This document shows positions 35,353 through 44,289 of a stretch of DNA of 64,000 nt, piece by piece. The stretch spans positions 248,001 to 312,000 of the forward strand of contig NZ_CP154625.1 in assembly GCF_051148895.1 (NCBI RefSeq), read 5' to 3'. The notes beneath the pieces are model-generated. The model saw nothing but the letters and a program-made list of their open reading frames with translations, had not been told where the DNA came from and made no database searches. Position 1 is the stretch's first letter. Every line of letters begins with the position of its first letter. Source of the stretch: Terrisporobacter vanillatitrophus (lineage in GTDB: Bacteria; Bacillota; Clostridia; Peptostreptococcales; Peptostreptococcaceae). Position numbers and translations under genes: made by a program.

Positions 35353-37274
35353 GTGTGCCCAGCATGGGCAACAACTTGACGGTGAAAGTCCGTTGCGGGC
35401 TTGATAGTGGGAACCGCTAGCTAATGGCAAGGGTGTCCATCGTGAGGTGGAATCTGAAGGAAGCCTACGGCAAAGTCTTGGTCTGAGGAACACGAACTAC
35501 ATATGAGGCTATTGGAAACGGACGAGTTTGCGTAACAAGACAAAGTCCAACACTATCCAAAATTTCTAATAGTAAATGTAGCAGATATATGAGATGAAGG
35601 TTGTTGCTCTTACCTGGGGAGGTCTGATAGATATATCATTAATAGAGGATGAACTTCCTAGATGATAACCTACATAGTGATATGTAATTGAACTATCAGA
35701 AGTCAGCAGACGTCATAGTACTATTGACTGCGCAATCAATAGGAAGGACTGAACATTAAGGAGGTTTTCAACTTTGGATAAATTGAAGAACGTGGATAAA
35801 GTGCAGACAACTGAATATTCAGGCTACCGTGTGGAAGTAAAGTTGGAAACTGGAAATAAACATGGAGTGCATAGCGTAGCTTCGGTATTACCGAAGGTAG
35901 AAATAGAGAACCGTGCAAAAATATCTACTAATAATTTACTCGATAAAATCTTAGCAAAAGATAATATGTATCGTGCTATGCAACGAGTAATCAAGAATAA
36001 AGGTAGTCACGGTGTTGATGGAATAAAGACTGATGAACTTCACGACTATTGCAAAAAGCACTGGACTACAATGAAATCTAAATTATTAGATGGAACATAC
36101 AAACCATCACCTGTTAGAAGGGTAGAAATACCTAAACCTAACGGTGGGACTAGGATGCTTGGAATTCCAACAGTAGTAGATAGAATGATACAACAAGCAA
36201 TAGCACAAGCGTTGACATTTGTATATGAACCAATTTTCTCTAATAGTAGTTATGGTTTTAGACCAAACAGAAGTCAGCATCAAGCAATAAAGAAATCCTT
36301 AGAATATATAAATGAAGGATATAAATGGGTAGTAGATATGGATTTAGAGAAATTCTTTGATAAAGTAAATCATGACATTTTAATTGATAGATTATCAAGA
36401 CAAATTAAAGATAAAAGAGTATTAGACTTAATAAGGAAATATCTTAAAAGTGGAATAATGTTAAATGGAGTTATCGTATCAAATGAAGAAGGAACTCCCC
36501 AAGGAGGACCATTAAGTCCGCTTCTATCAAATATAATGCTTGATGAGGTTGATAAAGAATTAGAAAGAAGAGGTCATAAATTCTGTAGATTCGCAGATGA
36601 CTGTAATATCTACGTTAAAAGTAGAAAAGCAGGGTTAAGAGTTTTAAACAGTATTAAGAAATTAATTGAAAATGAATTAAAACTTAAAATAAATGAAAAG
36701 AAAAGTGCCGTTGACTTAGTTAGTCGCAGAAAATTTCTAGGATTTTCATTCTATTTTACAAAGGGCGGCGCCCAAATAAGGATACATGAAAGCTCATATA
36801 ATAAACTAAAATCTAAAGTAATAGAAATTACAAATAGAAATAAAGGAATAGATATGGGATGGAGAATGTTGAAACTTAATCAACTTATGATAGGTTGGAT
36901 TAATTACTTTGGCATAGCGAAAGCTAAAGGCAATATACAAAATATTGAAAAATGGATTAGGCGAAGACTTAGAGCATGTATCTGGAAACAATGGAAATTA
37001 CCAAGGACGAAGTGTAAGAATCTTGTTAAACTTGGAATGGATAAATATAAGGCCTACCAATATTCAAATACAAGAAAAGGCTACTGGAGAATATCCGGTA
37101 GCCCAATCCTATCAAAAACACTTACAAATAAATACCTAGAAGAAATAGGATATATGAGTATTTCCAAGAGATATTTAAAAGTGCATGGAACTTAATGAAC
37201 CGCCGTGTACCGAACGGTACGCACGGTGGTGTGAGAGGACGCTAAATAAAATAATTATTTAGCTCCTACTCGAT
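35353..37274 (+). mobile_element. Group II intron with maturase
   Basis: The 5' boundary GTGTGCCCAGCATGGGC is the usual bacterial group II intron start (GUGYG). Structured RNA sequence rich in paired blocks fills the 420 bp before the maturase gene. After the gene, domain V is visible (CCGCCGTGTACC-GAAC-GGTACGCACGGTGG, 37200-37235), then a domain VI hairpin (CTAAATAAA...TTTAG) and the 3' end CTACTCGAT. Total length is about 1.92 kb. It sits 2 bp beyond a terminator T-run, a target preference known for group IIC introns; the class itself was not determined. The exact 3' end may differ by a few bases. Confidence 0.88.
35774..37195 (+). CDS. ltrA: Group II intron reverse transcriptase/maturase
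   Basis: 473 residues encoded within the intron. Reverse-transcriptase blocks: VDGIKTDELHDYCKKHW, RMLGIPTVVDRMIQQAIAQA, SYGFRPNRSQHQAIK, WVVDMDLEKFFDKVNHDIL, GTPQGGPLSPLLSNIMLDE, and the active site FADD (CRFADDCNIYVKSRKAG). The maturase (domain X) region follows with GWINYFGIAKAKGNIQNIEKW, then RRRLRACIWKQWK. No HNH endonuclease domain follows. The protein helps splicing and copies the intron into new sites. Start is TTG, 9 bp after AAGGAGG; no internal stop, so the intron may still be mobile. Confidence 0.93.
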   Translation: MDKLKNVDKVQTTEYSGYRVEVKLETGNKHGVHSVASVLPKVEIENRAKISTNNLLDKILAKDNMYRAMQRVIKNKGSHGVDGIKTDELHDYCKKHWTTMKSKLLDGTYKPSPVRRVEIPKPNGGTRMLGIPTVVDRMIQQAIAQALTFVYEPIFSNSSYGFRPNRSQHQAIKKSLEYINEGYKWVVDMDLEKFFDKVNHDILIDRLSRQIKDKRVLDLIRKYLKSGIMLNGVIVSNEEGTPQGGPLSPLLSNIMLDEVDKELERRGHKFCRFADDCNIYVKSRKAGLRVLNSIKKLIENELKLKINEKKSAVDLVSRRKFLGFSFYFTKGGAQIRIHESSYNKLKSKVIEITNRNKGIDMGWRMLKLNQLMIGWINYFGIAKAKGNIQNIEKWIRRRLRACIWKQWKLPRTKCKNLVKLGMDKYKAYQYSNTRKGYWRISGSPILSKTLTNKYLEEIGYMSISKRYLKVHGT

Positions 37275-37276
37275 TT

Positions 37277-37432
37277 TTACAAATCTATATCTATTGAATC
37301 TCCGTTTTCAAGAGCGCGTTTATATATGGCTTCAGCGGCGAATAAATCAAACAAGCCTATGCCGACAGATTTAAAAATAGTAGTAGAATTTAATAGATTA
37401 TCATTTAATTCATTAAGTTGAAGTACTTTTCA
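37277..37432 (-). pseudogene. Ornithine cyclodeaminase / mu-crystallin family C-terminal remnant
   Basis: The minus strand gives KVLQLNELNDNLLNSTTIFK, then SVGIGLFDLFAAEAIYKRAL and ENGDSIDIDL-stop. The block TIFKSVGIGLFDLFAAEAIY matches the family end (TVFKSVGIAxxDLAAAxxIY). Only the last 50 or so residues remain; the rest of the gene is missing upstream. The stop codon is 3 bp from the intron 3' end. Confidence 0.7.
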
Positions 37433-37703
37433 TTTATGATTAACATATGCTTTTAATCCAACTCAATTTGTACTCTCATTTAATTATAGTTGTAAAAAAA
37501 AACTAAAGTAAATTGATATTTATATTAAAAAGAACATGAAAATGTGTTGGAGAAGGCTTATATAACTTAAATATTATACACTAATAATAAAATAAATAAT
37601 AAATATGATACACAATATTGTTAATTATGTAAAATTGAACTATAATATATAGTGAATAGTGTGCATTATAGTCAATGAATTAAAAAATGGGAGGCTAGCA
37701 AGC
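37433..37703. other. Non-coding sequence leading to the zinc-ribbon gene
   Basis: AT-rich spacer with no gene; it contains the promoter listed next and marks the right edge of the decayed island. Confidence 0.5.
37618..37646 (+). promoter_or_regulatory. Sigma-A-type promoter for the zinc-ribbon gene
   Basis: TTGTTA-N17-TATAAT, 58 bp before the ATG: correct spacing and a perfect -10. Confidence 0.7.
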
Positions 37704-37898
37704 ATGGTGGAAATAAAAAAAGATATTAGTGAAGTTCAAATTTGTAATAAGTGTGGAGAAGTTAACTATGATAATGTTAATTTCTGTCAAGATTGTGGTG
37801 GTATGTTAAAAGATTTTACTCATGTATTTTGTGAAGTTTGTGGTGCGAAAAACTCAGTAGAAAATAAAGTATGCAATGATTGTAAAAACATAATTTAA
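37704..37898 (+). CDS. Small double zinc-ribbon protein
   Basis: 64 residues with four CX2C knuckles: ICNKCGE, FCQDCGG, FCEVCGA and VCNDCKN, i.e. two zinc ribbons in tandem and little else. No enzyme or membrane segment is present. Such proteins may bind nucleic acid or another protein; the function is unknown. GGGAGG lies 9 bp before the ATG; an earlier in-frame GTG precedes that ribosome site. It is a single-gene transcript, flanked by its own promoter and terminator, directly before the flavodiiron gene. Confidence 0.75.
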   Translation: MVEIKKDISEVQICNKCGEVNYDNVNFCQDCGGMLKDFTHVFCEVCGAKNSVENKVCNDCKNII

Positions 37899-37938
37899 AT
37901 TATAACAATTAGATTAAGCATAGATGATTTAGAAATAG

Positions 37939-37969
37939 ACTCCTCTTATATAAAAGGAGTTTATTTTTT
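37939..37969 (+). terminator. Terminator after the zinc-ribbon gene
   Basis: ACTCCT pairs with AGGAGT, with partial pairing continuing inward (CTTATATAAAAG), and a T-run follows. Confidence 0.7.
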
Positions 37970-38114
37970 ATATTAATTTTACTATATAGTGTTATTAATA
38001 AGTTTACAAGCTATAATAATGGGGTAAATATATATAATACATATGATAAAAAAATAACAATAATGAAATATAGACTAAAATTTTAATTATTATATATAAA
38101 AAGGGAGGTCAATT

Positions 38115-40649
38115 ATGGATTTTAAAGAATTAAAAAAAGATTTTTATTGGTCAGGAGTATTAGATAAGGATTTAAGAGTTTTTGATATTATTATGGAAAC
38201 AGAGTTCGGTACTACTTATAATTCTTATGTGTTAAAAACAAATGATAAAGTTGTATTATTTGAGACAGCCAAAGCTAAATTTTTCGATTCTTATTTAGAA
38301 AGTTTAAAGCAAATAGTAGATATAAGTAAGATTGACTATATTGTAGTTAATCATACTGAACCGGATCATGCAGGTAGTGTGGAAAAACTAATAAACATGA
38401 ATCCAAATATAAAAGTAGTAGGAAGCACAGTAGCAATAAACTTTTTGAAAAATATAGTTAATCATGACTTTTATAGTTTAACTGTTAAGGATAACGATAT
38501 CTTAAAAATTGGAGATAAAACCCTAAGATTTATTTCTGCACCACACTTACATTGGCCAGATACTATGTATACTTATATAGAAGAAGATGAAACTTTAATT
38601 ACATGTGATTCATTTGGTTCTCACTACTGTTTAGATGATATTGTATTAAGCAAAGTAACTGATAATGAAGGATATATGAGGGCTGCAAAATATTACTTTG
38701 ATAATATAATAGGTCCATTTAAACCACATATGTTAAAAGCTTTAGACAAAATAAAAGACTTAAAAGTAAATATGATTTGTACAGGGCATGGACCTGTAAT
38801 AGATTGTAGAATTGATGAAATAAAAGAAACTTACAAAAAATGGTGTACAGTTATAAATCCTAATCCAAGAAAAACAGTGATAATACCTTATGTTAGTGCT
38901 TATGGATATACAAAAGAATTAGCACATGAAATAGAAAAAGGTATAAAAGATAGTGGAGATATAGATGTTAGAATTTATGACTTAGTTGAAAGTGATATAG
39001 ACAAGGTGCTAGAAGAGATAGGTTTTGCAGATGGACTACTATTTGGAACACCAACAATTGTGGGAGAAGCATTAAAACCTATTTGGGATTTAACAACTTC
39101 AATATTTGCAGTAACTCATGGAGGAAAACTTGCCAGTGCTTTTGGTAGTTATGGCTGGAGTGGAGAAGGAGTTCCTAATATTTTAGAAAGATTAAAACAA
39201 CTTAAAATGAAAGTTGTAGATGGATTTAGAGTTAAGTTTAAACCAGGGAAAACAGATTTGAAAAATGCCTATGAATATGGATTTAATTTTGGATGTATAT
39301 TGTTAAATAAGGAAAATAAAAAAGTTAAAAATAAAGTAACAGAAACACCATTAGTAAAATGTGTAGTTTGTGGAGAAATATTTGATGCTAGCTTAGATAT
39401 ATGCCCAGTATGTGGTGTGGGAAGAGAAAACTTTATACCGGTTAATGTAGAAGAGAACAATTTTAATAAAAACACAAATGAAATCTTCTTAATTCTTGGT
39501 AATGGTGCTGCTGGTATAAACGCTGCGAAAGCTATAAGAGAAAGAAACAATTCTTGTAATATAGTTATGATATCAAATGAAAATGTATTAAGCTATAATA
39601 GACCAATGCTTACTAAGAGTATGATTGCTAAGTTTGATGCTAATCAGTTGGCTATTTATAATGAAGAATGGTACAAAGAACATAATATAACTAATATATT
39701 AGATAAAAATGTAATAGATATAAATACGGAAGAGAAAATAGTAACTTTAGATGGTGATATAAAACTTAAATACGATAAATGTATTTATGCACTAGGTGCA
39801 GAATCATTTATACCACCAATTGCTGGCCACGATAAAGAAGGAGTAATTGCAATTAGAAGAATATCTGATACTGATAAAATAAATGAAGTACTTCCAAATG
39901 TTAAAAATGTAGTGGTTATAGGTGGAGGAGTGCTGGGATTAGAAGCAGCTTGGGAACTTTGTAAAGCTAAATGTAATGTAACTGTATTAGAGCTTGCACC
40001 TGGTTTAATGTCACGTCAATTAGATGAAAAGTCTGGAGACTTTTTAGCTAATATAATTAAAGGAACAGGAATAGATTTAAAATTAAATGTTAAAATTGAT
40101 AGTATTGAAGGAGAAGATAGTGTTACAGGAGTAAAACTTGGTGATGGACAAATGATACCAGCAGATTTAGTAGTAATGTCTTGTGGTGTTAGGGCTAATA
40201 CATCATTGGCATCAACTTGTGGAATAAATGTAAATAAGGCAGTAATAGTAAATGAAAAAATGGAAACTAATATATCAGGTATATATGCATGTGGAGATTG
40301 TGCAGAATTTGAAAATATAAATTATGCTATATGGCCACAGGCTGTAGAAATGGGTAAAGTTGCAGGTTCAAATGCAGCTGGAGATTCATTGAAATATGAA
40401 ACAGTTAGTGCGGGACTTACTTTTAATGGAATGGATACTTCTTTATTTGCCATAGGCGACAATGGAAAAAATCCAAATAAGAAATACAAAACAGTAGAAT
40501 TTGCAGATGAACAAAAGCAAACTTATGAAAAATACTATTTTGTAAATAATCGTTTAAGTGGAGTTATACTAATAGGTGACACTAGTAAATTAGTGGATTT
40601 AACTAGTGCAGTAGAAGAAAATAGATTATTCAATAAAATATTTAAATAA
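38115..40649 (+). CDS. fdpF: Flavodiiron protein fused to rubredoxin and NADH:rubredoxin reductase (class F FDP)
   Basis: 844 residues, a complete O2- and/or NO-reducing chain in one polypeptide. Residues 1-250: metallo-beta-lactamase-like diiron domain with HTEPDHAGS (HxExDH ligands), HLHWPDTM and GHGPVID. About 255-390: flavodoxin domain (VIIPYVSAYGYTKELAHEI, GTPTIVGEALKPIWD, GSYGWSGEG). About 415-440: rubredoxin (CVVCGE...CPVCGVG), with a short spacing. About 455-844: FAD/NADH oxidoreductase (ILGNGAAGINAAKAI, VVIGGGVLGLEAAWELCKAK, GIYACGDCAEF). In C. difficile the equivalent FdpF reduces O2 with NADH. GGGAGG precedes the ATG. The gene stands alone before a strong terminator. Confidence 0.94.
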   Translation: MDFKELKKDFYWSGVLDKDLRVFDIIMETEFGTTYNSYVLKTNDKVVLFETAKAKFFDSYLESLKQIVDISKIDYIVVNHTEPDHAGSVEKLINMNPNIKVVGSTVAINFLKNIVNHDFYSLTVKDNDILKIGDKTLRFISAPHLHWPDTMYTYIEEDETLITCDSFGSHYCLDDIVLSKVTDNEGYMRAAKYYFDNIIGPFKPHMLKALDKIKDLKVNMICTGHGPVIDCRIDEIKETYKKWCTVINPNPRKTVIIPYVSAYGYTKELAHEIEKGIKDSGDIDVRIYDLVESDIDKVLEEIGFADGLLFGTPTIVGEALKPIWDLTTSIFAVTHGGKLASAFGSYGWSGEGVPNILERLKQLKMKVVDGFRVKFKPGKTDLKNAYEYGFNFGCILLNKENKKVKNKVTETPLVKCVVCGEIFDASLDICPVCGVGRENFIPVNVEENNFNKNTNEIFLILGNGAAGINAAKAIRERNNSCNIVMISNENVLSYNRPMLTKSMIAKFDANQLAIYNEEWYKEHNITNILDKNVIDINTEEKIVTLDGDIKLKYDKCIYALGAESFIPPIAGHDKEGVIAIRRISDTDKINEVLPNVKNVVVIGGGVLGLEAAWELCKAKCNVTVLELAPGLMSRQLDEKSGDFLANIIKGTGIDLKLNVKIDSIEGEDSVTGVKLGDGQMIPADLVVMSCGVRANTSLASTCGINVNKAVIVNEKMETNISGIYACGDCAEFENINYAIWPQAVEMGKVAGSNAAGDSLKYETVSAGLTFNGMDTSLFAIGDNGKNPNKKYKTVEFADEQKQTYEKYYFVNNRLSGVILIGDTSKLVDLTSAVEENRLFNKIFK

Positions 40650-40664
40650 AAATTATATGTAAAG

Positions 40665-40701
40665 AAAAAACCTCTAAATTCTAAAGATTTAGAGGTTTTT
40701 T
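40665..40701. terminator. Strong terminator after fdpF
   Basis: AAAAAACCTCTAAAT pairs with ATTTAGAGGTTTTTT. It is symmetrical enough to work on either strand. Confidence 0.88.
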
Positions 40702-40845
40702 ATAATAAAACTTTAAATAAAGTATAAAAGAAGGCTAGGTAATAATTATAATATGTATATAATATAATTATGTTCTATTTAATTTAAAGAATTAAAATAA
40801 TTTATAGAATAAAATAAATGGTATTTAATGAATAAGAGGATAAGT

Positions 40846-41487
40846 ATGTTTGATTTTAAGGGAGCCATATTTGATTTAGATGGAACTTTGATAGATTCTA
40901 TGGGAGTGTGGGAGAAAATAGATAATGAATTTTTAGAAAAGCGAAATATAGATATTCCATCTGATTACATAGAAAAAATAAATTCCATGAGTTTTGACAA
41001 AGTAGCACAGTATACTATAGAGAGATTCAATTTAAAAGAAAGTGAAAAGGATCTTATAAAAGAGTGGAATGAAATGGCCATATATGAGTATTCGAATAAT
41101 ATTAAGCTAAAGGCCAATGTAAAAGAATATTTAAAGAAACTAAAGGACAATAATATTAAAATAGCATTATCAACATCATCGCCAAGAATACTTTATGAAC
41201 CTGTATTAAAAAATAATCATATATATGAGTACTTTGATGTATTGACCTCTTTAGAAGATGTAAAACGTGATAAAAATTATCCAGATATATATTTATTAGC
41301 TGCAGAAAAATTAGACCTGAATCCGCAAGACTGTGTTGGTTTTGAGGATATTTTAGTAGCAATAAATACTCTGAAAAAGGCTGATTTTAAAGCTATAGGT
41401 GTATATGATAAATATTCAGATTGTGACATTGAAGAGATAAAAAAAATAAGTGATAGATTTATATGGGATTTTAAGGAGATAATATAA
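40846..41487 (+). CDS. HAD-superfamily phosphatase, beta-phosphoglucomutase-like
   Basis: 213 residues. The haloacid-dehalogenase motifs are present: I AIFDLDGTLIDS (nucleophile and acid Asp), II ALSTSSP, III K in VKRDKNYPDIY, IV VGFEDILVAI. The helical cap lies between motifs I and II. Substrate unknown; similar proteins dephosphorylate sugar phosphates or nucleotides. The ATG at 40846 is 6 bp after AGAGG, so the upstream in-frame ATG at 40828 is not preferred. Confidence 0.85.
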   Translation: MFDFKGAIFDLDGTLIDSMGVWEKIDNEFLEKRNIDIPSDYIEKINSMSFDKVAQYTIERFNLKESEKDLIKEWNEMAIYEYSNNIKLKANVKEYLKKLKDNNIKIALSTSSPRILYEPVLKNNHIYEYFDVLTSLEDVKRDKNYPDIYLLAAEKLDLNPQDCVGFEDILVAINTLKKADFKAIGVYDKYSDCDIEEIKKISDRFIWDFKEII

Positions 41488-41506
41488 TCAAATTTGTTTT
41501 AAGTAT

Positions 41507-41544
41507 AAAAAATAAGGTATATGTCAACATATACCTTATTTTTT
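41507..41544. terminator. Bidirectional terminator
   Basis: AAAAAATAAGGTATATG and its perfect complement surround a TCAA loop, serving both the HAD gene and the convergent methyltransferase gene. Confidence 0.9.
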
Positions 41545-41546
41545 AT

Positions 41547-42326
41547 CTATTTTGCAGCAACTAAAAATAATCTTTCATAATTAAATAAAACAGAACCATT
41601 AGGTCTTGGGAAATATACATTTTTAAGTTTAATATAGAAGTTATTTTTAAAGTTTGAAATTATTTCTTCATCTGGGAATGCATCCAAATAAGGGACTAAA
41701 GTCGTACTTTCATACCATTTTAAGATATCATCTAAGCTATCCATGGCATGAGTGTATGTAGTAGACCAAATATATATGCTCTCTGGATTAAATAATGAAG
41801 ATAAAATATCATAGTAATACTCTTTAGATTTAGTGTTAAATCTTAAACTTCTATTATCTAGATATTGCTTGTATTTTTTCACATGTTCTAATTCATATAA
41901 TGCTTGTTGAGCCTTGACTTCATCAACTAAAGGTAGCTGTATGGCAAGTATACCCTTATCTTCAAGTGAATTATATAAAGATTTTATTAAATTTTCATGA
42001 TCAGGAATACGTTGAATAGCAGCATTAGAAAATATGATGTCAAATTTACCTAACGCGGATAAATCATCCGTTGCATCTTGTAAAATAAATTTAGTATCAT
42101 CATATAAACTTCTAGCTTTTTCAATCATAGCTTTTGAATTATCAATGCCTATTATTTCTGAATTAGGCCATCTTTTCTTTAGCTCGTGAGTACTATTTCC
42201 TGATCCACATCCAACATCTAGTATTTTTTTTGGATTTACTACCTCTATTCTTGATATTAAATCTTTGGCAGGTAGTGTTCTTTCTTTTTCGAATTTTAAA
42301 TAAAGATCTGGATTCCAATCTAACAT
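41547..42326 (-). CDS. SAM-dependent methyltransferase, trans-aconitate methyltransferase-like
   Basis: 259 residues, class I methyltransferase. Motif I is ILDVGCGSGNSTHEL, the acidic loop is IIGIDNSKAMIEKAR, then QDATDD and IFSNAAIQRIPDH. The start LDWNPDLYLKFEKERTLPAKDL and the end FPRPNGSVLFNYERLFLVA match trans-aconitate 2-methyltransferase (Tam). Tam methylates trans-aconitate, an aconitase inhibitor formed spontaneously; the substrate here is inferred from overall similarity. GGGGGGACT lies before the ATG. Confidence 0.85.
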   Translation of the reverse strand: MLDWNPDLYLKFEKERTLPAKDLISRIEVVNPKKILDVGCGSGNSTHELKKRWPNSEIIGIDNSKAMIEKARSLYDDTKFILQDATDDLSALGKFDIIFSNAAIQRIPDHENLIKSLYNSLEDKGILAIQLPLVDEVKAQQALYELEHVKKYKQYLDNRSLRFNTKSKEYYYDILSSLFNPESIYIWSTTYTHAMDSLDDILKWYESTTLVPYLDAFPDEEIISNFKNNFYIKLKNVYFPRPNGSVLFNYERLFLVAAK

Positions 42327-42448
42327 TTAAAGTCCCCCCTTTTTTAATGGAATTATTGTAATAATTCTTATAATTAGAAAATAGCATGTTATTAATGGAA
42401 ATGCAAGAAAAAAATGTATGAATTCAATTTTCATAAAAAGAAAAAAAT

Positions 42449-42498
42449 AATATAGATATATAATATAGATATATGTAGAATAAAACGGTATTCTACAT
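42449..42498. repeat. 13-bp tandem repeat followed by a 10-bp inverted repeat
   Basis: AATATAGATATAT occurs twice in exact tandem (42449-42474) and is followed at once by ATGTAGAATA-aaacgg-TATTCTACAT. This lies between the divergent methyltransferase and flippase-like genes, so an operator is possible; no T-run suits a terminator. Confidence 0.55.
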
Positions 42499-42587
42499 GA
42501 CAATAATGTAATAAAATCTTAATATTATTAATTTATAATTATGTTGTATACTTATAATAATAAGAAAATAAAAACTAGGAGATAACT

Positions 42588-43643
42588 ATGGATAATAAAA
42601 GAAAGAAAACTTTCCTAAGATATGTATTTTTACTATGTTTAATGGTTGGAACTATATATCTAGTTTTAAAAAGTTTAGACATAAGTATGTTGTCTAGCGT
42701 TATTACTATGGTAAATAAGGAGTATTTATTAATAGGGGGAGTAGCGATTTTATTTTATATTATTCTTGAGGGAATAATATTGCAAATAATAATTAATGAG
42801 CAACATAAATTGAAGAGTTCATTTGTAGGTTTTAAGCTAGCTATAATGGGGTTTTATTATAACTTAGTAACACCTTTTGCATCTGGTAGTCAACCTGTTC
42901 AAATATATGTATTAAATAAATATAAAGTTCCCCTAAGTAAGGCAACGGGAATAATAACTAATAAAACAATACTTTATCAAGTAGTAATTACAATTTATTG
43001 CACTATATTTATTTTTATGAATGCTAATAAATTAAGATATGATTTAAACACAGTAATGCCTTTTGTTATGTTTGGATTAGCTGTAAACTTATTTACATTT
43101 ATAATTGGATTTTTAGCAATTATAAATACACCAAAGATAAAAGATATATGTCACAAAGTAGTAAAATACTTATTAAAATTTAAAGTATTTAAATTTTTAC
43201 AATCTAAAGAAGATAATATAGATTCATTTATAGAAGAATATACAGAGTCGATTAAGTTTTTTATGAAAAATAAGAAATTACTTATTACTACTGTAACTTT
43301 AACTATAATTCAAATATCTTTATATTTTAGTGTTTCCTATTGGATATATAGAGCATTTAACTTAAACGGACATAGTTTCATTTATCTTATGACTCTTCAA
43401 GTATATTTGTATATGGCTATATCACCAATACCAACTCCAGGAAATATTGGAGCTAATGAATTAGCATTCTTTACTATTTTCAAGAGAGTATTCCCACAAA
43501 CATTGTTAGGATATGCCGTATTTTTATATGGTGGATTTATGTATTATTTAATATTAATACTAAGTGGAATTTTCACCATATACTCACATTACAGAATGGA
43601 TAAAAAAATGGAGTCTGGTAAAATTAGTTTAAAAACTACGTAA
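42588..43643 (+). CDS. Flippase-like membrane protein (lysylphosphatidylglycerol synthetase TM-region / UPF0104)
   Basis: 351 residues with about eight hydrophobic helices. The family signature blocks GFYYNLVTPFASGSQPVQIY and ISPIPTPGNIGANELAFFTI are present. It corresponds to the membrane domain of MprF without the aminoacyl-transferase domain, like AglD/YbhN proteins, some of which are proposed lipid flippases. The substrate is unknown. AGGAG lies before the ATG; the next gene starts 13 bp downstream, so they form a two-gene operon. Confidence 0.87.
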   Translation: MDNKRKKTFLRYVFLLCLMVGTIYLVLKSLDISMLSSVITMVNKEYLLIGGVAILFYIILEGIILQIIINEQHKLKSSFVGFKLAIMGFYYNLVTPFASGSQPVQIYVLNKYKVPLSKATGIITNKTILYQVVITIYCTIFIFMNANKLRYDLNTVMPFVMFGLAVNLFTFIIGFLAIINTPKIKDICHKVVKYLLKFKVFKFLQSKEDNIDSFIEEYTESIKFFMKNKKLLITTVTLTIIQISLYFSVSYWIYRAFNLNGHSFIYLMTLQVYLYMAISPIPTPGNIGANELAFFTIFKRVFPQTLLGYAVFLYGGFMYYLILILSGIFTIYSHYRMDKKMESGKISLKTT

Positions 43644-43656
43644 AATAGGAGGAACA

Positions 43657-44076
43657 ATGTCATTTGAAAAATTAAACCAAAGTTCAATAAGCAATATTCA
43701 TGATAGAAGTTGCATGATTATAGTTAATTTTAATAAAAAAGAATGTAGTATGATTAAAAATATAGGAAGGCTAGTAGGAATTAAAGACTTTATTTTTGTA
43801 GATAGTAAAAATGGAAAAGCTATTATAAAAGATATATTAAATGATAGTATATCTGATGATAACGAAGAAGTATGGCCAAATAAAGCATTAATTTTTAATA
43901 ATATTACTCAATTAAAAATTAATGGATTTTTAGACAGTTTAAAGAAAATGAAAATGGCCAGACCTTTAAGTGCTGTTGTGACAGATACAACTATAGACTG
44001 GACTTTAAACAAATTAGTTTACAATTTAATCCAAGAAAGACAGGCGTTAAAGTTAGGTCAAACTTTAAATCACTAA
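43657..44076 (+). CDS. DUF3783 protein
   Basis: 139 residues, no signal peptide or membrane segment. The central part (MIIVNFNKKECSMIKNIGRL) and the C-terminal part (KALIFNNITQLKINGFLDSL, ARPLSAVVTDTTIDWTLNKL) fit the DUF3783 pattern found in Firmicutes and methanogens. No function is known. Cotranscribed with the flippase-like gene, so a link to envelope lipid handling is conceivable but unsupported. Confidence 0.7.
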   Translation: MSFEKLNQSSISNIHDRSCMIIVNFNKKECSMIKNIGRLVGIKDFIFVDSKNGKAIIKDILNDSISDDNEEVWPNKALIFNNITQLKINGFLDSLKKMKMARPLSAVVTDTTIDWTLNKLVYNLIQERQALKLGQTLNH

Positions 44077-44167
44077 ATAGAGATGACATAATCATTTTTA
44101 AAATGGACAAAATAAAGATAACAAATAAATATAAACTATGATTTGTATTTATTTGTTCATATAGATT

Positions 44168-44198
44168 AATCCTTCAAAATATTTTTGAAGGATTTTTT
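44168..44198 (+). terminator. Terminator after the DUF3783 gene
   Basis: AATCCTTCAAAA pairs with TTTTGAAGGATT around a short loop, then TTTTTT. Confidence 0.85.
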
Positions 44199-44289
44199 AT
44201 TGTATAACAAAGGTATTTTTTAAAAATATGTAGAATATATGATAAGTATGTTGAAATTTTTTAGTTCAGTTGAAGGGAGATGAGTTGTC

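Noticed and set aside
35305..35493. A coding frame antisense to the intron 5' region
   Set aside because: The sequence is structured intron RNA; the frame arises from paired, stop-poor segments.
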